Assembly: GCA_027596075.1 (NCBI GenBank)
Contig: JADGJC010000062.1
Location: 103,576-167,575, forward strand
DNA length: 64,000 nt
Reading direction: 5' to 3'
Source of the DNA: Rhizophlyctis rosea
Lineage: Eukaryota > Chytridiomycota > Chytridiomycetes > Rhizophlyctidales > Rhizophlyctidaceae
Shown: positions 1-10,523 of the stretch, in pieces
How positions within the stretch are numbered: the stretch's first letter is position 1
Layout of the letters: each line of letters starts with the position of its first letter
Position numbers and translations under genes: made by a program
Notes under the pieces: generated by a model
Database searches by the model: none
Seen by the model: only the letters and a program-made list of their open reading frames with translations
What the model was told of the DNA's origin: nothing

Positions 1-606
1 TGCGATATTTGATGGGACGGCTTGCCACCGACTGCCCGCTGCAGTCGAAGTCTGCGCATTTTTGAAAACAGAAGGAGGTTTCTTTGACTTTCGGTGGACT
101 TTCGTGGTCCACAGTGCACACTTTGGTGCACGCCCAGCTACGCCCGAGACGCCCAGCAGGACACTCGCCCTGCTTGCCCCTTTCCCACGCATGTCCGAAA
201 GTCTTGGACGAAAGGACTCTCCCCAACTCTTCCACAGAAACCTTTTGGACGCAGATGTACATCTGGGGCTTGCCAATAAGGTATGGAGGATGATGGCTAT
301 GATAGCAGGAAAGAAGTCTCGGACAAGTCACCAAAGCTCAACGACTTCAACGATTCCCCTGGAACCTGGCGAAATCAAGTGCGGATTTTTCAAGACTGTG
401 AAGGCCAACCCGAAACCGTTTACCTAAGATATAGCGGCTTCTGCTGAGCGATCCACAACGCATGGACGGAGTACAACATTGCCTGCCCTTACGGACTACC
501 CCACCTTTTCATTGGCGGATTACTCCATTTTACATCTTGCATTTTCATGCTCAAAACATATTAGTCATATTTCGTAGGCCCCTCATCAACGTTCAATTAC
601 ACATGT
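1..606. other. No supported gene
   Basis: Short overlapping reading frames occur here, but none has a recognisable domain or convincing codon pattern. I see nothing I can annotate. Confidence 0.5.
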
Positions 607-1083
607 TCAGGAAAGAGTTGCCAGACCGGATGCGTAAAACCTCTTAGCCTCGTCATCCATGGCAGTCTTTCCCTGTAGGATAAGCTCATCGGCAGTGTCA
701 GGGGGAGTGGTTGCGAGAGCGATGGGTTTAGAACCGGCGTGAGTGATTAGGTAGTCTGGTTGTCCGGATAAGGCTCTTCGTCCCGTAGCAGTGTCTTCGG
801 AGATGTTGGTGCCCCAGTTGCCCTTTTCGGTGTATGAGCGAAGCTTGGCATGGAATTCTGGTTGCTTTAGGATGGCGAGAATGAACATGTCGATGTATGT
901 ACGATGGTTTGCGTTGGAGGTTATTGGCCATATTTTGATTAGTGATTTGAGAGTGTCGATTGGTGAGAGTTCACAAGGGTGAGAAAGGGACAATTCCAAC
1001 AGAAGTGGTTGCAGCGCAGTGAGCATGAGCTTACTTAGCCAAGGATCGACCTTCCTCTCCTGCCCACCTCTTCCAGCTCCCAT
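607..1083 (-). CDS. Hypothetical protein, 158 aa, possibly a terminal exon
   Basis: I do not recognise this gene. It is an uninterrupted minus-strand frame of 158 codons ending in TGA at 607. The product looks protein-like: a leucine-rich helical N-terminal third, a middle segment with aromatic and charged residues, and a hydrophilic C-terminal third. There is no signal peptide, membrane segment or known motif. The ATG at 1083 is the first methionine in the frame, but it may be internal to an exon that starts further upstream. The next gene downstream on this strand lies outside the window; upstream is the WOPR gene, about 760 bases away. It could be a chance frame or the last exon of a longer gene. 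Confidence 0.38.
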   Translation of the reverse strand: MGAGRGGQERKVDPWLSKLMLTALQPLLLELSLSHPCELSPIDTLKSLIKIWPITSNANHRTYIDMFILAILKQPEFHAKLRSYTEKGNWGTNISEDTATGRRALSGQPDYLITHAGSKPIALATTPPDTADELILQGKTAMDDEAKRFYASGLATLS

Positions 1084-1841
1084 ATGCCCAGAAATTCACA
1101 GCCCGTCGTCTCTTGAATGTGCTCCCATGTTATCTCCTCAAAACTCATCGATACTATAAATGCTATAACATCTGCGGCATTAATGCAGTTTGAGCGAGTT
1201 GGAGTGTGTTAGCTGATGATCTCGTCACCTTCGGGATGAGACAATGATGTCATCTATCATGGCATTTTCCCACCATACCTTTTGGAGGATACATGAAACC
1301 AAGGGTGTGACTGTTTTTCGTTCGCCAGAGGTTATTAGGGAGCTTCTGGTAATTACTTAGGTAAACAACGGAGGGGCTCCACTTCGAAGGTCTCATTCAC
1401 CACTGTTAAGATTGTCAACCTGAAAGATGTAGGCTAACACATCTCCCAACAATGACGCAAGGCAAGTTCCTTCAGTGATTCGACCAATCGAAATGAAAAC
1501 AGCACAAAAATAACGGGAGGAAAAACAATCATCAACTAAAAAAAAATTATACAAGAAAATAATGGATGGAACAAACAAACGAAAAACAGACTATAAACTC
1601 CTAATCAGGAAAACAAAAAGAGGCATAGCTATTTAGTAAAAGAGACGAAAAAAGAAAAATCAACAATTGCCGGCGACGGTTTTCTTCGTAGAAAAACGTG
1701 CCACATGCCACAACGATATGTAACAAAACTACCCCCCTTTCTTCCACCCAACTGTTTCTTTCCCACACTAACAACCAACTGCACACAATACATCAAACAA
1801 AGATGATTCACCAATCCCCTAAATCGCCGCCCTCCCTCCCC
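1084..1841. other. Intergenic, AT-rich in the centre
   Basis: No gene is supported. The stretch around 1480-1680 is rich in A runs on the plus strand and probably contains the 3' untranslated end of the minus-strand WOPR gene. I could not place a polyadenylation site with confidence. Confidence 0.45.
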
Positions 1842-3548
1842 TCAATACCGATGATCCTCATCAACCTCCATCGAATCCCCCCCTTGCGGCGTCCCACCCC
1901 CCTGCTGCTGCTGCCCCCCATTCCCACCCTGCCAATTCCCACTCGGAGAATTCGACCCCGTCGAACTCGCCCCCGACGGACCAAGACCCTCCAACAACCT
2001 CCGTCCATAATCCGTATCCGGTGTCCAGTTGCTGTGCGCAAGGAACATGGGCGGCGGCAGTTGTTGCGGCGATTGTTGTTGGCGGGATGATGTTGGGTCG
2101 GGGAGTTGTGGTAGGTGGTGTGATTGTGCGTGTGGGGAGGGTGAGTGGGAGGAGTGGTCGTTGCGGTGGGGGATGTTGTGGTGGATGTTGGGTGGGAGGG
2201 GGAGGATGTATTCCGCTCGTTCGCCTCGGCCCGTGGATCCACCGCCGACGCCCATGCCGGATCCGGACCCGCCTGACCCACCGGGAGAATCGATGGGAAG
2301 ACTGTGCACGCTCGGAGTCCGTCCGCCCAATGGTCTCCTCAAACTTCCTGATCCGGAAGGGAAGTCCATGGGCGTGCTTTGCACACTTGGTGAACGGTGG
2401 ACCCGCCGTTGCTGATTCAGGGCAGGAGACCCGGCGAAACCTTGATCGTTCATACCGTACCTCCGCCCCATCGGCTCCCCACCCCCAATCCCACCCAAAT
2501 CCTCATCCATCCGATCGTTCCCACCATCCATGTTATGCCCACTGTTGAAACTCCTCACACTCCTCGAGTCGTCGCTGTACTTGCTATAGATGCTTACTCC
2601 GCTATCGTGGCTGAACCTCACATCCGGATGCTCAAAGCTGGTAGTAGAATACCGCTGCGATTCCGCAAGCGACAGTCCAGATACGCTGCCGACATCGTCG
2701 AAACCGGCCCCACTGTATGACGAGCTGATAGACGCGTTGCCACGGGTTCGTCGCTGTTTCGTCCCCTTTGTATATCCCGGCGCCCCAGCGCCACTTCCAC
2801 CACTTCCCGTGCTGCGGATGCTCGCCGTGTCGCCCGTCCGTAAGCTGGACGTGCTGCTCGCTGCGCCGTCAGGCATGAATTCTGGGTAGATGTCCTTCTC
2901 GACGATAATGTCCCCAAGACCTTGCACCATGGCCGGGCTGACCAGCAAATCATTGTTCAGGTCGTCTCGCGTGTAGTAACTGACCAAATGCTGCTTTCTT
3001 CCGTCTGATGTTGTGATGGAGATGGCCTTTTTGGTCAGGCCGTGCTCTTTGATGACGTACTCGATGGTGGGGGGTGCAGCGGGGTTGGTGGAGACGATAG
3101 GGGCACCGTTGGAATCGAGGCGGCGACGGGGTTCGACCTCACGGTAAATGAGGAAGGAGCCGTTTATGCGGGAAGGAGACCAGTGTTTTCCATCAGTCCA
3201 TCTGTCGTCATAAATGTGGGGTATACAATGAATATATATTAATGGAAGGTTGATCAGTATTATGTAATCAGATCGCAGTCCCATGGCAAACTTGAACAGG
3301 TTGAAGAAGTTGCCAATGGAATGGGAGAACAAATTCCACGATGGCTCGCAAACATATAGAAGGGAAACATACCGTTTGATGCCACTCTCCTCTTCATCCC
3401 ACACAAACACAGCACCCGATTTGACGTAGGCCAATCTTTCACTTTCAGCTAACCGGCGCTGAACGCGCTTGATACGGCCCAAGCGGCAGGCCTCGAAAAG
3501 GAGGAGTGCGTCTGCTGGGGAGGTGACGTAGCCGTGGAAGGTCTCCAT
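1842..3548 (-). CDS. WOPR-domain (Gti1/Pac2 family) transcription factor
   Basis: This is a DNA-binding regulator of the Gti1/Pac2/Wor1/Ryp1/Sge1 family, which controls morphological switching and virulence programmes in other fungi. Two exons are inferred: 3373-3548 and 1842-3201, with a 171-base intron at 3202-3372 (GTATGT...ACAG) whose removal joins GIKR to WTDGKHW. The intron is a multiple of three and has no stop, so the unspliced frame also stays open. The spliced protein is about 511 aa. WOPRa occupies residues 1-85, beginning TFHGYVTSPADALLLFEACR and ending HWSPSRINGSFLIYRE. WOPRb lies around residues 110-160 (SDGRKQHLVSYYTRDDL). The remainder is low complexity, rich in Ser, Gly, Pro, His and Gln, as is usual in the family. 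ATG at 3548 starts the domain almost immediately, the typical arrangement. Confidence 0.93.
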   Translation of the reverse strand: METFHGYVTSPADALLLFEACRLGRIKRVQRRLAESERLAYVKSGAVFVWDEEESGIKRYVSLLYVCEPSWNLFSHSIGNFFNLFKFAMGLRSDYIILINLPLIYIHCIPHIYDDRWTDGKHWSPSRINGSFLIYREVEPRRRLDSNGAPIVSTNPAAPPTIEYVIKEHGLTKKAISITTSDGRKQHLVSYYTRDDLNNDLLVSPAMVQGLGDIIVEKDIYPEFMPDGAASSTSSLRTGDTASIRSTGSGGSGAGAPGYTKGTKQRRTRGNASISSSYSGAGFDDVGSVSGLSLAESQRYSTTSFEHPDVRFSHDSGVSIYSKYSDDSRSVRSFNSGHNMDGGNDRMDEDLGGIGGGEPMGRRYGMNDQGFAGSPALNQQRRVHRSPSVQSTPMDFPSGSGSLRRPLGGRTPSVHSLPIDSPGGSGGSGSGMGVGGGSTGRGERAEYILPLPPNIHHNIPHRNDHSSHSPSPHAQSHHLPQLPDPTSSRQQQSPQQLPPPMFLAHSNWTPDTDYGRRLLEGLGPSGASSTGSNSPSGNWQGGNGGQQQQGGGTPQGGDSMEVDEDHRY

Positions 3549-6210
3549 GTTGTTATGATATGTGAGATATATGAGTTCTAGAGTATGTAGGGTCTGACAA
3601 GCTCTAGCGGCCGCAAAGGCGGCGGGGGAAGGATAGGGATTGGGTAAGTGCGCGGTGTGCGATTATGTTTTCGTTGTTATTGCGCGATGATGGTTGTAGA
3701 ACCTGGCAATACTGAATAAAAATGAGTTTCTATGTGTTCCGATGATGACCCAAGTCAGTGCTCCGTCTTCTCCCACTACAGCCCTTTATGACAATACGCC
3801 TTGCCCGCCGTATTCCCGATCACGGCGACCGACATTCTGATGCCGACATATGAAGTGCTTAAGCCCCGACACCCCTCGTACGAACAGGGCGACACTTACG
3901 GACTGAGAACATAACATGCAAAATAGTATGGCACCAAGTAGGAGAGTGTCAGTGATTAGATGACCTTCGTCGTGCGTGGCACAAGGTGATGGACGTGTGT
4001 AATGTTATGTGAGTGTGAGATTGACCTGTGGGAATGCGGATGTTGAGATGACCGTAATGGTAAGTAATCGTGCTATGGGAAGTGAGTAATAATTTCCTGG
4101 CAGGCAGTGTGTACCCCACTCGGACCCGTCGCTTTCCCACGCCATAGGATGATAGTAACAATGAATACGATCAATAGCCAATAACCATAATCAGAGGTCA
4201 TCAACGGCTGAAGAGGCTTGGACACCTCCGTCGACCAATGATAAATAATCACTGGTCACTCACTCACAGGTGAAAGGGGGTTGTTATGCCCACCCAACAC
4301 TGCACATCCGTATGGCTATATACACTCAATAGAACAACACTATGTCTGGTGCTAGTGACTAACCTGATGGAGACAGACTGACGAAGTGGGAGATGCCAGT
4401 TGACTATGTGCGGGTGTAGTTATGCTGAGGGGGGACTATCAAGGTCAGAGTTGGTAACAACTGGAATGTATAAATTGGAAAGGACGATGGACAGTGAGAA
4501 AGACGGTTGGTAAAATTGACCCAACGTGAGCGCAACTAGCACACACAAAAACATACCTTGGGTATATGCGACAACCAGTTGTAGAAAAAGGCGGTTGGCG
4601 ACGTTGTTGAGTTATTAGCGACTTGTCAAGAACAGTGTCAAGTGGGCACACGTTCCCCTCCTTTACTCAAAATTCCCTTCTTTTTGTTTGAGTGCAAAAG
4701 GTTTTCAACCACAGCAGCAACTTCCCATGGTCGTCGTAACAGCCCATCAAGCAATGCAGTTGGGGGCCTTTCTTGGCTTCAGAGGAAGGGCGGGTTGCGG
4801 AGCAAAATGTGTGTTCGAATGCCTAGAAGTGGTACAAACTGACCCACGGATTGAGTCCGATTGACTCCTCCTTCGATTTTTCTACTGCTGGGTGTGAGGC
4901 TAGCCCTACTGTGACACTGTTGTGCGACGTGTGTAACTGTTCTACTGTTCGCAATTGGCGCCACTCGAGGTCGGGTGCACGAGGGTCCACTGTTCTAATC
5001 CCCACGACTTACAGAGAGGATGCGGATGGTGGACGATTAGCACCTTATGAATATGCGGATTGAGTTGATGTGCTACTACTAGTACATGCTATTGAACAAC
5101 ACGCCTAGATGATCTGATGAAATGATTGCTATTGAAGTGCGTCCCAATGGGCCATTGAATCAGGGTTGTCTCCCCCTGTCTCCCATTGTCATGCCCTAAA
5201 ACCTATCGGAAGTCACGCACATCCGATCATCCCTCATTCCCAAACCCATTGATGACTGGCTATGTGAATGAACTGTGATCGAGCCGCCATCTCGGGTCAA
5301 CTACGAACAACTTCCCCAACATTTGCTCAACTCTGATTGGACGTGGAACATCTGGGATTTGCCAAGACGCTCGTGTCACCGTAGGACAATCGTATCACAG
5401 TTCTCCAAAAACTCACTCCTGCGCGTCATGCCCATAAATTGTGCCAAACCATCCGACCGACCGGATTGGCCTCACGCACAAGCCCCAAGGGCTGGACTTT
5501 CCAGAAGGGCAACGCAAATGTATCCCATGGGCAACGGGCCTGCGTCTGGGCCCTTGAGCACGAGGGTCCCAATCCCCAACAAACTCAAACCTTGATCGCA
5601 TGTGTACAGCCGACGACGCTTTTTACATTTCTTGTCTTTTAGATTCTGCATTCATTACGCTTTCCATTGGTGATCGAGACATATCAGGGATGAGTATCCC
5701 TATGGCTTTTGTATCAATTGATCCTTGGAAAGTTTAATGAACAGGCCAATGCCGGTAAACAAACGGTAAAGGAGAGGGACTTTGAATGTTTTCGCAGTTA
5801 CGCATCCGTGTCTCATTGGGATCTAACCGGCCTTGTAGTGCCAATGGTCAAGAATGTTCCGTCTAGCTCCTTCAAATCTTCAGCCTCGTTTTGACGTGGA
5901 GCAGCGACAGTTTTGGTACTCCTTGTAGGCAAACGATACAAACGATGGGGCCGCATCTCGTTGGCCCTGAGCGTGTTTAACTCCGCATTGGAAGCAGAAG
6001 TAGGGAAAGCATCGAGGTAACGGGGTCTTGTCGCGCTCAGGTCATTCCGTAGTCCTTGACCGGTTCTGATGAGCATCGAGGTTTGGTTTCATCATCAGTC
6101 AGTATGCAGCATTGTATCCATCCAGTCACCTTCCCCGAAAACAGATGAGCAGAAAGAACTCTATTGCATATCTTAAATACAAGATAGCATCAAAAACAAT
6201 CCCCCGAATC
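3549..6210. other. Intergenic, no supported gene
   Basis: About 2.6 kb holding the promoter of the WOPR gene and otherwise no recognisable gene. An 87-codon minus-strand frame at 5813-6076 has a plausible hydrophilic composition, but no motif and no partner exon. No RNA gene was recognised. Long regulatory regions are common upstream of WOPR genes in other fungi, but no specific site can be read here. Confidence 0.45.
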
Positions 6211-7117
6211 ATATTGAAAACAACACCTTCATGTCCCCATCCTCCATCTTCATTTCCGCGTCTTCCACCCGACCAACATGCCATCTCCGCACCCAATGCC
6301 TCCGCAAAGCCTTCAACTCCACCGCATTTGCCCGCCACCATTCCTTCACTTCCGGCCCCGCACTCCGAGCAGGGGATTTGGGCCACTCTACTTTATATGC
6401 TTCCCACCCACAGTCCTTCCATCACTGTAAGACGTCGATGTACGTTGTTTGCTTGAGAATGTAAGCTGGCAGGATGTTACGCGGTTTAGAATGACCCAAG
6501 CGTCGCGCTTTCCACCACCTCAGTACGCGCACATGCCCGTTAACCGTAGCGCCCTTGTGCCCTTGTCCCGAAATGACTGTCAGATCAAGACCGTTCCTAT
6601 CCCACCAATCCATTACCGCCACGTGTCCGTTGGTACTTGCATCATCCAGTGCCATCTCCGTGTACCGGAGTTCAAGACCGCTCCGAACCCACTAATCTAA
6701 GACTCCTAGATGCCCATTTGAACATGCCGAATCAATAGCTAAGTTGGTGTATTTTAGGTGACGGTGATTAGAAGCCCACCAATCTAATACGGCAATGTGG
6801 CTGTTGGCACTGGCGGAATCGATCGCCTTGTCCGTAAAGAGCTGTTGTCGTCCGCTACGTTTTCCACCATTCGAGCACCGCCACATGTCCTATCCCGCTC
6901 GCGCCGTCCATCGCTGCTGTTGAGTGCGTCCATTGCAGGGTGCTATTGGCCCACCAGTCTAGGACGTTGACGTGTCCACGTTCGCTGGCGCGATTCAGGG
7001 CCCATTCGTTATGTAAGGGTGTCCAACCGCTTGATTTCCACCAGTCTAAGATGTGGATGTGGCCTTGCTCGCTTGCCCAGTTCATTGCCCATACGGAGTA
7101 TTTGGGGGGAAGGCCGC
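6211..7117 (-). pseudogene. Ankyrin-type repeat protein of the GHV-VLDWW class, disrupted
   Basis: At least six repeats of about 28-33 residues carry the pattern A-x3-AS-x-NGH-[VI]-xVLDWW, the ankyrin-like unit common in chytrid and giant-virus proteins. The coding sequence is broken. The first three repeats (7117-6858) are in one frame. A frameshift near 6860 moves the next repeats to another frame. A TAG at 6692-6694 sits where the second Trp of VLDWW is expected. A further frame change or intron near 6440 leads to a C-terminal tail rich in Trp, Arg and Glu that ends at TGA near 6211. The N-terminus is missing: the frame is closed by TAA just upstream of 7117. Sequencing error could explain one lesion, but three or more suggest genuine decay. 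Confidence 0.72.
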
Positions 7118-7444
7118 TCGTTCTTTACAAAGTTATTTGTAGGCTGGTCAAGCTGGTATTGAATGTCAGATTGGGAGGATGGGTGTCGTTGTGTGTAGAC
7201 AAGGGCAGACGAGCAATAGGAAGTCACAGGTGACTGAAGAGGTATTTTATAATGACATGTGATACATCAACCATGTCCTCCGCACAACGCATCCGAGCGG
7301 CCGGACACCTTCAGGTTGGTGTGACAGTGTGACTCCCTTCGAGGTGGACTCTTTCCCACCAACCTCCCCTCCCGTTCCTCGCCATCAACTGCCTTACCTT
7401 CTACCAGTTCCCTCCCCGAGCCTGCGTGTATCACACCCAAAAAC
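7118..7444. other. Divergent intergenic region
   Basis: This lies between the 5' end of the broken ankyrin gene and DCD1. It probably holds the DCD1 promoter and leader. No specific element is clear. Confidence 0.4.
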
Positions 7445-9514
7445 ATGCTAATAGGAATAACAGGACCCTCCTGCGCAGGCAAACACTCCATCGCAGACTA
7501 CCTCGTAAAAACTCACAACTTCACTCTCATACAAATCACCCCTCACACCAACTCATCTCCACCCACACCAACACCCCCGCCTTCAAATTCCACCTCCCCA
7601 CTACCCCCAACTACACTCACATTCCACACCGCGCAGGACGCGGCGACTTATGCCACGACGCATTGGACGGAGAATCACGTTCTGTGTCCGGTGATCAGTG
7701 TGGAGGAGTGGGAGCCCTTTCGGAAGAGGCCGTTTGCGCTGCTGGCGGCGGTTGATGCGCCGGTTGGGGTTAGGTTTGAGAGGAGGAGGAAGGTTGATGG
7801 GAAGGTGGGGTTGGAGGAGTTTGTGAGGGAGGATGATGAGCTGATGTTTTTGAGGAGTGGTGGTGGGGAGGCATGTAAGTTTTTGGATGGTGTTTGTTTT
7901 GTGCAGATGGGTGGGGGGCGTGCGGGGGAAAGGTAGGGAGGGAGGGAAGGGGAGGGGGAGGGGGAGGTGGAGGGGGAAAGGCCAAAATGGGTGGGATGTG
8001 GGGGAGGGGGGGAGGAAACATAGCGATCCGGTATGCGGACACAATGGAATGTATGAAATTGAAGTTTTCTTGATGACTAACAATACATTCAGATCCCTCA
8101 ACCTCAAACACACCAGACAAAACATCAAGCAACGGAACAACAACCCCACCCCCACCCCCTCCCCTCCCCCGCACCTCCCCCCTCCACACCCACCTCCACC
8201 TCGCCGACAACCGCAACCTAAACACCTTCACAACCCTCTCCGCCCTCCACACCCTCCTCAACACCGTGCAACTCCCCAACCCCGACCGCCTCCGCCCAAA
8301 CTGGGACACCTACTTCATGCGTCTCTGCGACCTCGCCGCTACCCGCTCGAACTGCATGAAACGCCGCGTGGGCGCGATTTTGGTGAAGGATAGACGGATC
8401 ATTGCGACGGGGTATAATGGCACGCCGAGAGGGGTGAGGAATTGTAGTGAGGGGGGGTGTGGGAGGTGTAATGGGAATGCGGGGTGTGGGAGGGATTTGG
8501 ATACATGTTTGTGTTTACATGCTGAGGAGGTTTGTTTACTATTTGCGGTTTTGTTTGTTTACCTGGTCGTGTGCAGGTAGAATCTCTTACCCATTTCCGT
8601 ACATCTGATAGAATGCATTACTTGAAGCGGGCCGTGAACGCATCCAATCGGAAAGCAAGACGATTCTGTACTGTAATACGTGCCCCGTACGTATTCACCC
8701 CAATTTCCATCACGCCCGCAATTTTTTGCTTGATATCCGCGTCGTAACTAACACCACACACCTTCCCACAGTGTCTAGGATGCGCCAAAAAGATTGTACA
8801 GACGGGCGTACATGAAGTCGTGTATGCGTTGTCGTATGGGATGGACGAGATGTCTGCGAGGCTGTTTGCGGAGGCTGGAGTGGTGTTGAGGCAGCATGAG
8901 GGGTTGGAGAGTGTGTTTGGTGGTGGAGAGAGTGCGGTAGGAGACACGGAGCACTTCAATCGGCTTGCCGGCACGCATGGGAAAGACGTTGGAGAGGAGA
9001 GGATGAGGTGGTGTTATAGGGAGCGCGTGGTTAGGAGGGGGACTGAGGGGAGGAAAGTGTGGGAGCCGGTAGCAGTTGAGATGGATGAGTTTTGGGAAAA
9101 AGTCTCAAAACGTCTGGAGGAATGGGAGGCCAACCAGGCCGGGACTTGGAGCGTGGGGGGCAGACCTAGACCAACCGACTTGGAATTGAATGTCCCGGAC
9201 TGCGATTTGAAAACGAGGGTGGAAGTTATGGTGCAGGGCGGAATGGTTCCTCTTGTCAGGAATAAGGAGGAGTATGACTTTTTTATTGATGTTGTGGGGC
9301 GATTGAGAGTTGCGGAGAAACAGGAGGGGGGTTGGAGAATTGCATCAAAGAAGCTTGATCAGATGGTAGATGCGATGTAAGTGGGATGTGAGTTTGAACA
9401 TTTGGCTGTGAATGAGACACTGAAATGTAGGTGTTTAGAGACTATATGGTCCAGGAGCGGTACGCTGACACTGCTTGGGATGAGGAGGATTCGATGGATG
9501 TTGAGGGTGAATGA
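7445..9514 (+). CDS. DCD1: Deoxycytidylate (dCMP) deaminase with long C-terminal extension
   Basis: Converts dCMP to dUMP, the substrate of thymidylate synthase. Exons inferred: 7445-7874, 8093-8529, 8612-8686, 8772-9376 and probably 9439-9514, about 540 aa. Residues 1-140 form the P-loop-like N-terminal region of fungal Dcd1 (GITGPSCAGKHSIADYL). The zinc deaminase domain follows, with PNPDRLRPNWDTYFM, GYNGTPRG, the catalytic HAEENALLEAGRERI created across the exon 2/3 junction, and the zinc ligands CNTCPCLGCAKK across exons 3/4. The deaminase normally ends just after MSARLFAEAG; yeast Dcd1 is 312 aa. Here the same frame runs on for about 180 residues of acidic, Trp-containing sequence that I do not recognise. 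The end is uncertain: without the last intron the protein stops at TAA 9378-9380 (516 aa). The first intron has a good ACTAAC branch site. Confidence 0.92.
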
Positions 9515-9706
9515 CTCATAGCGATGGTGTTCGGTATGGGGCGGCGAGAGTAGTTTGGGGTGTGGTGGAGCTGCTGCTGCGTTTAGATTTTGTGTGCCTT
9601 CTTGTATAGAAATAGAGTTTTTGTCATGTCGGACATTGACGTTTCTCGCCATGCGGAATATTATGCCTCAAGGAGAAACTCACTCTCGTTTGTTGTGCAT
9701 GTGCCT

Positions 9707-10252
9707 TCATACCATCTGTAATATCATGATAGCATCCAAAAGCTTACGCGAATGCTGCCACAGTGTCGCAGCTAAACTGACGGGGACGCATGGGTCTTGA
9801 AAGATGTCAATTCCAGAGCTATCTTGGCTAATCCGGGCTTTGACCAGCTCCTTGGATCTCTTGCTCCAAACTCTCCAGTGATGACTAATGAAGCTTGCAC
9901 TGTGTTTGGTGAAATATCCAAATATGAAAAATTTTGAACTTTGTGTGGGAGGGCTTGTGAGGGAACATGGCGTTGCAAGTTCCCGCGTTCCAAAGCGAAC
10001 TTCAAAGACGCCGAAGACGCTTGATCGGGTTGAGATGCATAGGCCTATGGGATCACCCCACAACGGCAGGCGCGTCTTTGTTACGACGTCACCGGCGTCC
10101 TCCAGAAATTCAAAGTGGGTGTCTGGGTCCAAAGGCCGGAGCCTGTTCCATAACTTCTGAACGAAATCCAAACTTCTTTCCCATACTTCTGACAGTAGCC
10201 GATTGTGGCTTCCAGCAGTTACGGAAACACAGGACGAGCCTTTGCGCTCCAT
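9707..10252 (-). CDS. Hypothetical protein, about 181 aa (weak)
   Basis: I do not recognise this frame. It is open for 181 codons from ATG at 10252 to 9707 on the strand opposite the flanking genes. The N-terminal half has a helical stretch (SLDFVQKLWNRL), followed by mixed hydrophobic sequence; no signal peptide or known domain is visible. The plus strand over part of the same bases is also open, without sensible protein character, so this may be chance. It would share a divergent promoter region with the expansin-like gene at 10524. Confidence 0.25.
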   Translation of the reverse strand: MERKGSSCVSVTAGSHNRLLSEVWERSLDFVQKLWNRLRPLDPDTHFEFLEDAGDVVTKTRLPLWGDPIGLCISTRSSVFGVFEVRFGTRELATPCSLTSPPTQSSKFFIFGYFTKHSASFISHHWRVWSKRSKELVKARISQDSSGIDIFQDPCVPVSLAATLWQHSRKLLDAIMILQMV

Positions 10253-10395
10253 CTTCACCAATCATCGCATTGGCGCGGAATACAATTGGAGACGATGGCG
10301 GTTGTTGCTATGGGCTCTGTGTGTCGCATCGGAGGTTGGCTGGGTTGAATAGGTGCTGGGTGGAAGGAGTGCACAGTAGACATAGTCCCAATTCT

Positions 10396-10401
10396 TATAA
10401 G
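10396..10401 (+). promoter_or_regulatory. Possible TATA element of the expansin-like gene
   Basis: TATAAG lies 123 bases upstream of the start codon at 10524 and is followed by a pyrimidine-rich leader. Placement is suggestive only. Confidence 0.3.
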
Positions 10402-10523
10402 ATGGGCGCTCTGTCCCCATTGTTGACTTTCCCTCAACCATCCCTCATCACCCCCAACCCCTCGCACGCTTCTCCTCAACTCCTCACCCGCAAAATCATA
10501 CCTCATATCGCATACAAACGACC

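Noticed and set aside
2021..2548. Long plus-strand frame opposite the WOPR gene
   Set aside because: It is the antisense shadow of low-complexity Pro/Ser/Gly codons of the WOPR C-terminus.
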